A program made the translations under genes and the position numbers. A stretch of 27,649 nucleotides of DNA from the NCBI GenBank assembly GCA_947460915.1, contig CANHKJ010000004.1, forward strand, positions 1 through 27,649, written 5' to 3'. The DNA is from Verrucomicrobiia bacterium (GTDB taxonomy: Bacteria > Verrucomicrobiota > Verrucomicrobiia > Verrucomicrobiales > Akkermansiaceae). A model generated the notes under the pieces. That model was given only the letters and a program-made list of their open reading frames with translations. It searched no databases and was not told the origin of the DNA. Positions 15,995 to 23,748 of the stretch are shown one piece after another. The first letter of the stretch is position 1. The number at the start of each line of letters is the position of its first letter.

Positions 15995-16867
15995 TTACTG
16001 TTTGTCAGGCAGGCTCTCTTCCTCTTGTTCCCCTTGATCGCCTGTGTCAGCCGCGGATTTGGGAGGAAGTGAAGCTCCTTCTGCTTCGCTCTTGTCGCCT
16101 TGCTCTGATGTGCCTTGATTCAGCGTTTCCAAGAGTGGATTGCCATTTGGATTAGCTGGAGCTTGCGCAGGATCAGGCTGAGCGATGGATGATGGTGGTG
16201 AGGATACGACAGGTGGAGCCTCGACTTCGGTTGGAGCGACGAAATTGAGGAATTTGAGTCGATCGGTGGCTAGCGAGGCGAAGGTGCTCTCCTTGTATTT
16301 GTCGCCGACTTTTTTGTAAAATTCTTCGGCCTTGGCCTTATCGCCACCTTTGTTCGCGATATCGCCGAGTGAAATCATGGCCATGGGGGCGAGGAATGTG
16401 CCAGATGGAGAATCGATGACAGATTGAAATGCGAGCTCGGCATCGCCAGTCTTGTCTTGCTCTAGCAAACGGTGACCAAGTGCGTTTTGAGCGATTATAT
16501 GGGCAGGGTGTTGTGGGAATTTTTCAACAATTTCGCGCAGAGTTGAGATTGCTTCATCTTGTTGATTGTTTGCCCATTGCTTATCGGAAATTTGCAAAGC
16601 TGCCGTGACAGCCGACGGCGTGTTGGCATACTCAGTTTTGACTTTCTCCAAATCAGCGATGTCTTTGGCTTGTGACAGAGCCGCTCCAGCTGCGGTGGCA
16701 TTATCAGCAGCGATGGTGCGATAAACCATAAATCCACCAATCCCTAGGCCTGCAGCAACTGCAGCCACAGCGATAAGCTTTTGATTGCGTTCCAGGAATT
16801 GCTCGAACGGGCTGGGGCCTTGAAGGATTTCACCTAGAGGTACGGGGTCAGTGGATGGATCAGACAT
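15995..16867 (-). CDS. Membrane-anchored TPR protein (YfgM-like / TPR_21)
   Basis: A 290-residue protein from the ATG at 16867. The frame extends upstream, but that would run into the lpxB start region, and MSDPSTDPVPLGEILQGPSP is a more natural beginning. It has a cytoplasmic segment of 30 residues and one membrane helix at about 31-49 (LIAVAAVAAGLGIGGFMVY). Repeated helical hairpins of TPR type follow at about 60-205 (for example QDEAISTLREIVEKFPQHPA and KAKAEEFYKKVGDKY), and then a Pro/Ala/Glu-rich tail. YfgM-like proteins sit at the Sec translocon or assist envelope folding. That role is inferred from architecture only. It probably heads an operon with the bactofilin. Confidence 0.75.
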   Translation of the reverse strand: MSDPSTDPVPLGEILQGPSPFEQFLERNQKLIAVAAVAAGLGIGGFMVYRTIAADNATAAGAALSQAKDIADLEKVKTEYANTPSAVTAALQISDKQWANNQQDEAISTLREIVEKFPQHPAHIIAQNALGHRLLEQDKTGDAELAFQSVIDSPSGTFLAPMAMISLGDIANKGGDKAKAEEFYKKVGDKYKESTFASLATDRLKFLNFVAPTEVEAPPVVSSPPSSIAQPDPAQAPANPNGNPLLETLNQGTSEQGDKSEAEGASLPPKSAADTGDQGEQEEESLPDKQ

Positions 16868-16935
16868 GTTGCGAGAAAGAACGTGCCTTTCCTTTTGCAT
16901 AAAATCAATCGTAATTTTAATTTTTCGTAATGTTT

Positions 16936-16940
16936 GGAGG
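16936..16940 (+). promoter_or_regulatory. Shine-Dalgarno GGAGG that decides the lpxB start
   Basis: GGAGG lies seven bases before an in-frame ATG at 16948. It is the clearest ribosome-binding site in the window, and it favours that start over ATG 16978 (ten codons later, closer to the usual LpxB N-terminus) and over the upstream ATG at 16930. Confidence 0.55.
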
Positions 16941-16947
16941 TGGACGG

Positions 16948-18114
16948 ATGGGCTTGTGCTTGGTAGCATGTGCGCGCATGCCGAAGTCTTTGTATATTGT
17001 GGTTGGGGAATTGAGCGGAGATGCGCATGGAGCGGGACTACTGCGTTCATTACGACGTGATTTTTCCGATCTTACCATTCGTGGTGCGGGTGGTCCGCAA
17101 ATGAAGGAAATCGTCGGTGAAGGTTTACGCGACTGGGTAGAGGATTCTGCTGTTATGGGATTTTGGGAGGTAATCAAGCACTACGGTTGGTTTAAGCAGC
17201 AATTTGCCGAAATGTTGGCAGAAGCACAGAAAATGCAGCCTGAAGTTTTGTTGCTCGTCGATTACCCTGGCTTTAATTTGCGCTTTGCCAAAGCGGTGCG
17301 CGCCTCTCTTCCCAAGACGAAAATTGTCTACTACATCAGCCCACAAGTCTGGGCTTGGAATCGTGGACGTATTCCGAAGATGGTAAAATTGCTTGATGAA
17401 ATGATGTGTCTTTTTCCCTTCGAGCGAGAGATTTTTGCATCTGCTGGGCTCAAGACCACTTTTGTCGGTCATCCGCTGGTGGACGAGCTGGAAGCGGAGC
17501 GGCAGGAAATTTCTCGGGAGGCTGGATTGGTGGCATTGCTACCGGGGAGTCGAGAGCGCGAAGTGACGCGACTTTTCCCTACGATGCTCGAGAGCGCGAA
17601 ATTGCTCCACGCCGAGCAACCTAATTTGCGCTTCGAGGCACCTGCGGCATCGGGTAAATTGGCAGCAATGATGCGCCGTATGGTCGAAGAATCTGCCATG
17701 GAAGAAGCGGTAACCGTTACCGATGGCGGAAGCCTGCATCTTATGCAGCGAGCTGCCTGCGGGGTCATTGCTAGCGGCACAGCGACCCTCGAAGCTGCGT
17801 ATTTCGGCTTGCCGAATTGCCTGGTGTATAAGGTGGCGGCACTGACGTATTATCTCGCCAAAATGTTGATCAAAATTCCGCACATCGGGCTGGTCAACAT
17901 TCTTGCAGGAAAATCCGTAGTGCGAGAGCTCATTCAAGATCAGGCGAATCCGCCAGCCATCGTTGCCGAAATGAAACGATTGCTTTACGATGAGTCCTAC
18001 CTAGAAGGCATGAAGCACCAACTGAAAGTCACTGCTGATTTACTCGGAGGCGAAGGTGCTCACGAGCGTGCTGCTTCTCGTGTTGCTGAGTGGCTCCGAG
18101 GCGCACAGGCATAA
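16948..18114 (+). CDS. lpxB: Lipid-A-disaccharide synthase
   Basis: This 388-residue enzyme (from ATG 16948) condenses UDP-2,3-diacylglucosamine with lipid X to make the lipid A disaccharide at the inner face of the inner membrane. The GT-B fold motifs are VVGELSGDAHGAGLL (about 18-32), PEVLLLVDYPGFNLR, YYISPQVWAWNRGRI, FVGHPLVDE, ALLPGSREREVTRL and ASGTATLEAA. All are hallmarks of LpxB, and the length is normal. ATG 16978 would give MPKSLYIVVGE, the textbook beginning. The first start is chosen for its strong Shine-Dalgarno. The gene is divergent from the TPR gene, and the short lipoprotein gene follows. Its presence indicates a lipopolysaccharide outer membrane. Confidence 0.95.
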   Translation: MGLCLVACARMPKSLYIVVGELSGDAHGAGLLRSLRRDFSDLTIRGAGGPQMKEIVGEGLRDWVEDSAVMGFWEVIKHYGWFKQQFAEMLAEAQKMQPEVLLLVDYPGFNLRFAKAVRASLPKTKIVYYISPQVWAWNRGRIPKMVKLLDEMMCLFPFEREIFASAGLKTTFVGHPLVDELEAERQEISREAGLVALLPGSREREVTRLFPTMLESAKLLHAEQPNLRFEAPAASGKLAAMMRRMVEESAMEEAVTVTDGGSLHLMQRAACGVIASGTATLEAAYFGLPNCLVYKVAALTYYLAKMLIKIPHIGLVNILAGKSVVRELIQDQANPPAIVAEMKRLLYDESYLEGMKHQLKVTADLLGGEGAHERAASRVAEWLRGAQA

Positions 18115-18176
18115 CCTGAAAAATTTGCGTTTCCAGTGTTGCCAACGTCGGCATGCTCGGCTATGACAGCGCCGAG

Positions 18177-18338
18177 ATGAAAAACGTTCTGTTTCTGTTG
18201 GCTCTTGGTGCATTCGCGATCACTTCCTGTGAACGTCACAAATTCGAGGATACCAAACGCCTTCATTCTCATGGCTCTCATGATACTGGGCACAGCGAGA
18301 AAGCAGCTCATGGTGAGGAAAAACCCGCCGAGCATTGA
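18177..18338 (+). CDS. Small His-rich lipoprotein
   Basis: A 53-residue protein from ATG 18177. The frame is open 8 codons upstream, but the signal starts here. The signal peptide MKNVLFLLALGAFAITSC is followed by a Cys in a lipobox-like context and then ERHKFEDTKRLHSHGSHDTG with further His residues. The His, Lys and Glu content suggests metal binding at the membrane surface, which is inference. I recall similar short lipoproteins in Verrucomicrobiota but can name no function. It lies 62 bases after lpxB on the same strand. It converges with the RibD-like gene, only four bases away. Confidence 0.65.
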   Translation: MKNVLFLLALGAFAITSCERHKFEDTKRLHSHGSHDTGHSEKAAHGEEKPAEH

Positions 18339-18342
18339 TTTG

Positions 18343-18981
18343 CTATTTCGTTAAATCGTTGCGTTGGTAGGTGAGGAATATTTCACCATCTGCCCCAGAT
18401 TCGATCATTTCCACTAACGAAAAGTGTCGACTGGGAGAAAACTTCCCGTCTGCTAGTCCTGAGATTGTTGGAGCATTCGTGCCGCCAAACAAGGTATGCG
18501 CGGCCCACGTCAGGTGGAGTGTATCGAGTAGATCGTGATCTAACAAATCACGCAACAGCATGCCTCCGCCCTCGCAGTGTATGTGCTGCGCACCTTGATC
18601 GCGATGCAGTTCATGAAAGAAATCTGTTAGGTTTCCAAAGTGTAAAGTCACACCATCACGCGTGAAATCACTGCTGCTGGCATCGGTCACGAGAAGGTGA
18701 ATGTCGCCGCCGTGGCTGTGAAAAATCTTCTCATCGCCGCTGAAATTTCCATGTCGACTGACCACGCAACGCAGTGGTTGACGTGCTTGATTAGGGACTG
18801 TCAAGCTCATGTTATCCGCGCAAAGAGTGCCACGACCAACGATGATCGCATCGGCATTACGTCGTAATTCTAACAAGCGTTGATGGTCTTGCGCTGAGGT
18901 CCAGCCCGACGGGCGATGTGGATCACTGCTGATTTTTCCATCAGCCGCGATCGCAAAGTTGGCGGACACGGTAAAGGCCAT
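18343..18981 (-). CDS. RibD C-terminal domain / dihydrofolate-reductase-like reductase
   Basis: A 212-residue single-domain protein. It begins VSANFAIAADGKISS, followed by DHQRLLELRRNADAIIVGRG, then GAQHIHCEGGGMLLRDLLD and DTLHLTWAAHTLFGG. These are the NADPH-dependent pyrimidine-reductase motifs of RibD. The N-terminal deaminase domain of full RibD is absent, so it may act with a separate deaminase in riboflavin synthesis or be a reductase of other substrate. It starts 9 bases after argH on the same strand, which suggests an operon. No other riboflavin genes are in view. Confidence 0.8.
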   Translation of the reverse strand: MAFTVSANFAIAADGKISSDPHRPSGWTSAQDHQRLLELRRNADAIIVGRGTLCADNMSLTVPNQARQPLRCVVSRHGNFSGDEKIFHSHGGDIHLLVTDASSSDFTRDGVTLHFGNLTDFFHELHRDQGAQHIHCEGGGMLLRDLLDHDLLDTLHLTWAAHTLFGGTNAPTISGLADGKFSPSRHFSLVEMIESGADGEIFLTYQRNDLTK

Positions 18982-18990
18982 GGCGCGGTG

Positions 18991-20346
18991 TTAGGCAAGT
19001 TGTGCCTGCCAGCGAGAAATTTGCTGACGCACAATTTCAGGGTTGGGGCAACCGGGGTTGGTGCGAGCTTTGAGCGCGCGGCTGAGTTGAAAAATCTCGG
19101 ACGTATCATTTCCGTAGTGCTCGCTGATTTTCGTGAGATCCAATTGATCGAGTGGCGTCTTGCTCGCAATTGCTTCTGCCACGGCTTTGCCCACGAGTTC
19201 GTGTGCATGACGAAATGGCACACCTTTTTTCACAAGGTAATCAGCGAGATCGGTCGCGAGCAGCATCGGATCTGCAGCTGCTGCGGCACAATGATCCACA
19301 CGCATGGTCATAGCAGAAATCATCTCGGTATTCACGGCGAGAGCGAGATGCAGGGTATCGATGGAATCAAAGAGCGGCTCTTTGTCCTCTTGCAGATCGC
19401 GATTGTATGTGAGCGGCAGTCCTTTAATCGCGGTGAGAATGGCGACAAGGTTGCCCATAAGACGACCGGTCTTGCCGCGTGTGAGTTCGCAGACATCGGG
19501 ATTTTTCTTTTGTGGCATCAGCGACGATCCCGTAGTGTGAGCATCGGCGAGATGAGCGAAGGAAAATTCCGCACTGCACCACAAGATCAAATCCTCGCTC
19601 AGACGCGAAAGATGGACGCCGCAAAGCGCGATCACAAAAATGATTTCGGCGATGTAGTCGCGATCCGCGATGGCGTCCATCGAGTTGGTGGTCACTGCAT
19701 CAAAGCCAAGTTCTTGTGCGATCGCACGGCGGTCGAGATTGATCGTGGAACCAGCCAATGCACCCGAGCCAAGAGGCGAAATATTCAAGCGCTTGCGGGC
19801 ATCGAGCAGACGCGAAACATCGCGCTCTAACATTTCTACGTAAGCCAAAAAATGATGACCTGCCGTTACTGGTTGGCCGCGTTGCAAATGCGTGTAGCCA
19901 GGCATGACGGCATCCGCATAGACATCGGCACGGTCGAGTAGGGCGCGTTGCAAATTTTTCATCGCCTCGACCAAGGAATCAACCTGCGCACGGCAATACA
20001 GACGAGTATCCGTCGCCACCTGATCGTTGCGCGAGCGAGCGGTGTGAAGTTTTGCACCTGCGGGACCGATGCGACGCGTCAGCTCAGCCTCGATGTTCAT
20101 GTGGATGTCTTCCAGCGATGTCTTGAACTCGAAATTTCCGTCCTCGATGTCTTTGCGGATTGCGAGCAGTCCAGTTTCGATTTGAGAAAATTCCTCGTCG
20201 GTCAAAAATCCTGCGTGCTTTTGCGCACGAGCATGGGCGATCGAACCTGCGATGTCATGAGGAAAAAGTCGCCAATCATACGACACTGATTCTCCATACT
20301 GCTGGACCAAACTTGACGTATCTTGCGTAAAACGACCTTTCCACAT
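18991..20346 (-). CDS. argH: Argininosuccinate lyase
   Basis: This 451-residue enzyme of the fumarase/aspartase superfamily cleaves argininosuccinate to arginine and fumarate, the last step of arginine synthesis. The N-terminus MWKGRFTQDTSSLVQQYGES is typical from the ATG at 20346. A TTG four codons upstream is a poorer choice. HMNIEAEL, TARSRNDQVATDTRLY, GYTHLQRGQPVTAGHH and the signature GSSLMPQKKNPD (about 273-284, with catalytic Ser) are present. It lies 115 bases after secA and is followed closely by the RibD-like gene. No other arg genes are in the window. Confidence 0.96.
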   Translation of the reverse strand: MWKGRFTQDTSSLVQQYGESVSYDWRLFPHDIAGSIAHARAQKHAGFLTDEEFSQIETGLLAIRKDIEDGNFEFKTSLEDIHMNIEAELTRRIGPAGAKLHTARSRNDQVATDTRLYCRAQVDSLVEAMKNLQRALLDRADVYADAVMPGYTHLQRGQPVTAGHHFLAYVEMLERDVSRLLDARKRLNISPLGSGALAGSTINLDRRAIAQELGFDAVTTNSMDAIADRDYIAEIIFVIALCGVHLSRLSEDLILWCSAEFSFAHLADAHTTGSSLMPQKKNPDVCELTRGKTGRLMGNLVAILTAIKGLPLTYNRDLQEDKEPLFDSIDTLHLALAVNTEMISAMTMRVDHCAAAAADPMLLATDLADYLVKKGVPFRHAHELVGKAVAEAIASKTPLDQLDLTKISEHYGNDTSEIFQLSRALKARTNPGCPNPEIVRQQISRWQAQLA

Positions 20347-20415
20347 AGCGGGGCGCAACGTAATGCATACACGCCAAGCGGGAAAGCGTTTTCTTCACAA
20401 AAACAGAATATGGAG

Positions 20416-20434
20416 AAGGGATTTGCCATCCCTT
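20416..20434. terminator. Weak hairpin after secA
   Basis: AAGGGAT and ATCCCTT form a 7-base stem with a 5-base loop, about 28 bases past the secA stop. The U-run is poor (only a TTT on the plus-strand side), so termination may be partial. The hairpin would leave argH either in the secA transcript or under its own start. Confidence 0.3.
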
Positions 20435-20461
20435 TTACTCACAATCAAAGTTCGCAATTGA

Positions 20462-23400
20462 TCAAGCCTCCGCCTCAGGCTCTTGACCGCAGCATTGCTT
20501 GAATTTTTTACCCGAACCGCAAGGGCAGGGGGCATTGCGACCAGAGGTAGCAATGTCAAAACTCGGGCGGCGCTTCGGCAAGTTCAGCTTGATTTGTGTG
20601 CCTTCAGGTGATGGCAAAAGTTCGGCGCTCACTGGACCGCTGCGTGCGATGTTGTCGTGGCCGATTTCATCACTGGCTTGCATTTGGCGAGGTGCACTTT
20701 GCAGTTGCTTGAGGAAAGCCTCGATGGCTGCTGCGGAGCGGAACAAGTTGTGGAAGGCTTCTTGCTCGATATTGCCCATCAGCTCGACAAACAAATTGTA
20801 GGCCTCATTTTTGTATTCGACCAAAGGATCTTTCTGACCTTGTGCACGTAGGTAAACGCCTTCGCGCAGGGCATCCATGTTGTAGAGGTGGGCTTGCCAT
20901 TGCTTGTCAATCGCGGCGAGAACCATGCGACGCTCTTCCTGCTCCATGATTTCGGGTGGCAGATTGGAGGTGCGGCTTTCGTAAGCGTCTTTCACGCGCT
21001 GAATCAACAGATCAGTAATTTGATCGGGTGTTTTCGCACTCTGAATTTCATCGAGCGTAACACGAACAGGCAGGTTTCCTTGAATCCAATGGAATAGCTC
21101 GGTGAGGTCGGGTGAATTGTCATCGCGACCAGCAAAGTAGCCTGTGACATTTGCAGGAATGACCTTCTCGATGATTTCGGTCACCAGATCGCGTGGCGAT
21201 TCGGTGGAGAGTACTTCATTGCGATAGCCGTAAACGACTTCGCGCTGTTTGTTCATGACGTCATCGAAATCAAGAACGCGTTTGCGCCAAATGTAGTTGC
21301 GTTGCTCGACGCGTTTCTGTGCGGTTTCGACCGAGCGGTTGAGCCAAGAGTGTTCAAGAGCCTCACCGTCTTCCATGCCGAAACGTTCCATCATCTGGGT
21401 CATGCGCTCGGCGGCCGCGAAGTTGCGCATCAGGTCATCTTCAAAGGAAAGATAGGCCTGAGACAAACCAGGGTCACCTTGACGGGCACAACGTCCGCGC
21501 AACTGGCGATCGACGCGGCGTGATTCATGACGCTCGGTGCCGATCACAAAAAGTCCGCCGAGTTCAGCAACTCCCGCGCCCAATTTGATGTCGGTGCCAC
21601 GACCCGCCATGTTGGTGGAAACCGTGACTGCATTGCGTTGTCCGGCGTTAGAAATGATTTCCGCTTCTTGGCGGTGATACTTGGCGTTGAGAACAGCGTG
21701 CTCGATCTTCTCGCGTTTCAGCAATCGGCTGAGTGTTTCCGATGCATCCACGGATGCGGTACCGACAAGAACAGGTTGTCCTTTTTCGTGGGCCTCGGCG
21801 ATTTTTTTCACCACGGCATTGAATTTTTCACGACGTGTTTTGAAAACTTGGTCGTTGAGATCGACGCGAGAATTTGGCTGGTTTGTCGGGATTGGCAATA
21901 CGTCGAGTTTGTAAATGTCAGAAAACTCTGCCGCTTCGGTTTCAGCGGTGCCGGTCATACCTGCGAGTTTTTCGTAGAGGCGGAAATAGTTCTGAATGGT
22001 AATCGTCGCGTAAGTTTGCGTCTCACGTTCGATCTGGCAACCCTCTTTGGCCTCTACAGCTTGATGCAAGCCATCGGACCAACGGCGACCAGGCATTTCG
22101 CGTCCGGTGTTTTCATCGACGATGACAACTTTCCCTTCGGTGACAACATACTGCACATCTTTTTCATAGATGCAATAGGCCTTGAGGAGTTGGGAAATGT
22201 TGTGCATTTTTTCACCCTGAACATCCAGCTTGGCTTGTAGGGCTTCTTTGCGCGAGAAACGTTCTTCGTCACTCAGTTTCGGATTGGCATCGATCTCGCC
22301 GTATGCGGTTCCAAGGTCTGGGAGAACGAAGGCATCGGGCTCATTTGGTGCGAGGAAATTGCGACCCATTTCCATCAAATCGGCATCGTTGGCTTTTTCA
22401 TCGATGGTGAAATACAGCTCTTCCTTGATCGCAAAAAGTTCGCGTTTCTGAGCATCCTGGTAGAAAGAGAGCTCAGTTTTTTCGAGCAAGCGACGATTTT
22501 CTGGCTCTTCCATCAAGCGCATGAATTGGCGATTACGTGGTTGTCCGAGCTTAAGCTTGAAGAGGGCGCGACCGGCTTCTTCTTTGTCACCGGCATCGAG
22601 TTTTGTTTTGGCTTCGGCGGCTAGTTCATTGCACAGCTCAGTTTGTTTTTTTACCAAGCGATCGATCAGCGGCTTGTAGGTGTCATATTGGTGTGAAGAA
22701 ACAGTAGCAGGACCTGAAATGATGAGCGGTGTCCGCGCTTCATCGATCAAGATCGAATCTACCTCGTCGATTACGGCGAGGTAGTGAACGCGCTGCACTT
22801 GCTCATCGACAGTGTTCGCCATGCCGTTGTCGCGAAGGTAATCGAAGCCGAATTCTGAGTTGGTGCCGTAGGTGATGTCGCAGGCATATTGATCGCGACG
22901 ATCTTGTGGGTGCATCTGATTCTGAATGCAACCCACAGTGAGACCGAGATATTGGTAGAGCGAGCCCATCCACTCCGAGTCACGACGGGCGAGGTAGTCG
23001 TTGACGGTGACGATGTGCACGCCAAGTCCTGTGAGAGCATTGAGATAAACCGGCAGCGTAGCTACGAGCGTTTTTCCTTCACCTGTTTGCATCTCAGCAA
23101 TCATGCCGCGATGGAGCGCTATACCACCGATGAGCTGAACATCAAAATGCACCATTTCCCAAGTCAAGGTGTGATCACAAACGGTGATCTGCCGACCGCA
23201 CATGCGGCGTGCGCCATTTTTGACAACGGCGTAGGCATCGGGCAAAATTTGTTCCAGATACTTCGCGCGGCGCTCGCGAAAAGTTGGCTCGATGCTGCGG
23301 AATGCTTCCTTCGCTGCCTCGATGGCTTCAGGTGTCGGCTCAATGCTGGCAGGGAGCTCGGGAAATTCATCGCGCATGCGCGAAAAGCGTGCCTCGATTT

Positions 23401-23644
23401 CAAGAGCCACATCCTTGAGCTCTTGGTCGTCCATGCGATGGAGCGTAGGTTTGGCTGGAGCCTTGAGATCATGATAACGGGCCAAATGATCGCGCCACTT
23501 TTGTGTCAACTCGCGCAATTTTTCCTCAGGCTCGCGCTGCAGGGCTTCTTCAATCTCGTTGATGCGTGCTACCACCGGTCGAATGCGGCGGACTTCTCGT
23601 TGGTTTTTATTGCCGACGATTTTTTGAAGAATCCATTTGATCAT
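20462..23644 (-). CDS. secA: Preprotein translocase ATPase SecA
   Basis: This 1060-residue motor drives secreted proteins through SecYEG by ATP hydrolysis. Walker A MQTGEGKT is at 185-192 and DEVDSILIDEARTP at 293-306. A long insert follows the first nucleotide-binding domain (about 320-460, rich in Glu/Lys, containing GQPRNRQFMRLMEEPENR). VGTASVDASE, AGRGTDIKLG and the GTERHESRRVDRQLRGRCAR motif complete the motor. The C-terminal zinc knuckle C1040-P-C1042-x8-C1051-C1052 binds SecB or the ribosome. It is longer than the 901-residue E. coli protein. The adjoining yidC gene lies 104 bases upstream on the same strand. Confidence 0.97.
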   Translation of the reverse strand: MIKWILQKIVGNKNQREVRRIRPVVARINEIEEALQREPEEKLRELTQKWRDHLARYHDLKAPAKPTLHRMDDQELKDVALEIEARFSRMRDEFPELPASIEPTPEAIEAAKEAFRSIEPTFRERRAKYLEQILPDAYAVVKNGARRMCGRQITVCDHTLTWEMVHFDVQLIGGIALHRGMIAEMQTGEGKTLVATLPVYLNALTGLGVHIVTVNDYLARRDSEWMGSLYQYLGLTVGCIQNQMHPQDRRDQYACDITYGTNSEFGFDYLRDNGMANTVDEQVQRVHYLAVIDEVDSILIDEARTPLIISGPATVSSHQYDTYKPLIDRLVKKQTELCNELAAEAKTKLDAGDKEEAGRALFKLKLGQPRNRQFMRLMEEPENRRLLEKTELSFYQDAQKRELFAIKEELYFTIDEKANDADLMEMGRNFLAPNEPDAFVLPDLGTAYGEIDANPKLSDEERFSRKEALQAKLDVQGEKMHNISQLLKAYCIYEKDVQYVVTEGKVVIVDENTGREMPGRRWSDGLHQAVEAKEGCQIERETQTYATITIQNYFRLYEKLAGMTGTAETEAAEFSDIYKLDVLPIPTNQPNSRVDLNDQVFKTRREKFNAVVKKIAEAHEKGQPVLVGTASVDASETLSRLLKREKIEHAVLNAKYHRQEAEIISNAGQRNAVTVSTNMAGRGTDIKLGAGVAELGGLFVIGTERHESRRVDRQLRGRCARQGDPGLSQAYLSFEDDLMRNFAAAERMTQMMERFGMEDGEALEHSWLNRSVETAQKRVEQRNYIWRKRVLDFDDVMNKQREVVYGYRNEVLSTESPRDLVTEIIEKVIPANVTGYFAGRDDNSPDLTELFHWIQGNLPVRVTLDEIQSAKTPDQITDLLIQRVKDAYESRTSNLPPEIMEQEERRMVLAAIDKQWQAHLYNMDALREGVYLRAQGQKDPLVEYKNEAYNLFVELMGNIEQEAFHNLFRSAAAIEAFLKQLQSAPRQMQASDEIGHDNIARSGPVSAELLPSPEGTQIKLNLPKRRPSFDIATSGRNAPCPCGSGKKFKQCCGQEPEAEA

Positions 23645-23748
23645 AAAATAAGAAATTTGTTAGCGGAAATTTGGTTGCGGGAGAGTAATGCGGATGTGCA
23701 TAAGTGCAAGGAATATTGCACGGTAGAATGGGGGATATTTGACAACGA

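Noticed and set aside
16868..17050. Extended N-terminus of the TPR protein
   Set aside because: The 61 extra codons overlap the start of lpxB on the other strand, include no domain and precede a natural start.
23704..23721. Hairpin GTGCAA/TTGCAC between yidC and secA as a terminator
   Set aside because: The stem is short and has no T-run on either side.
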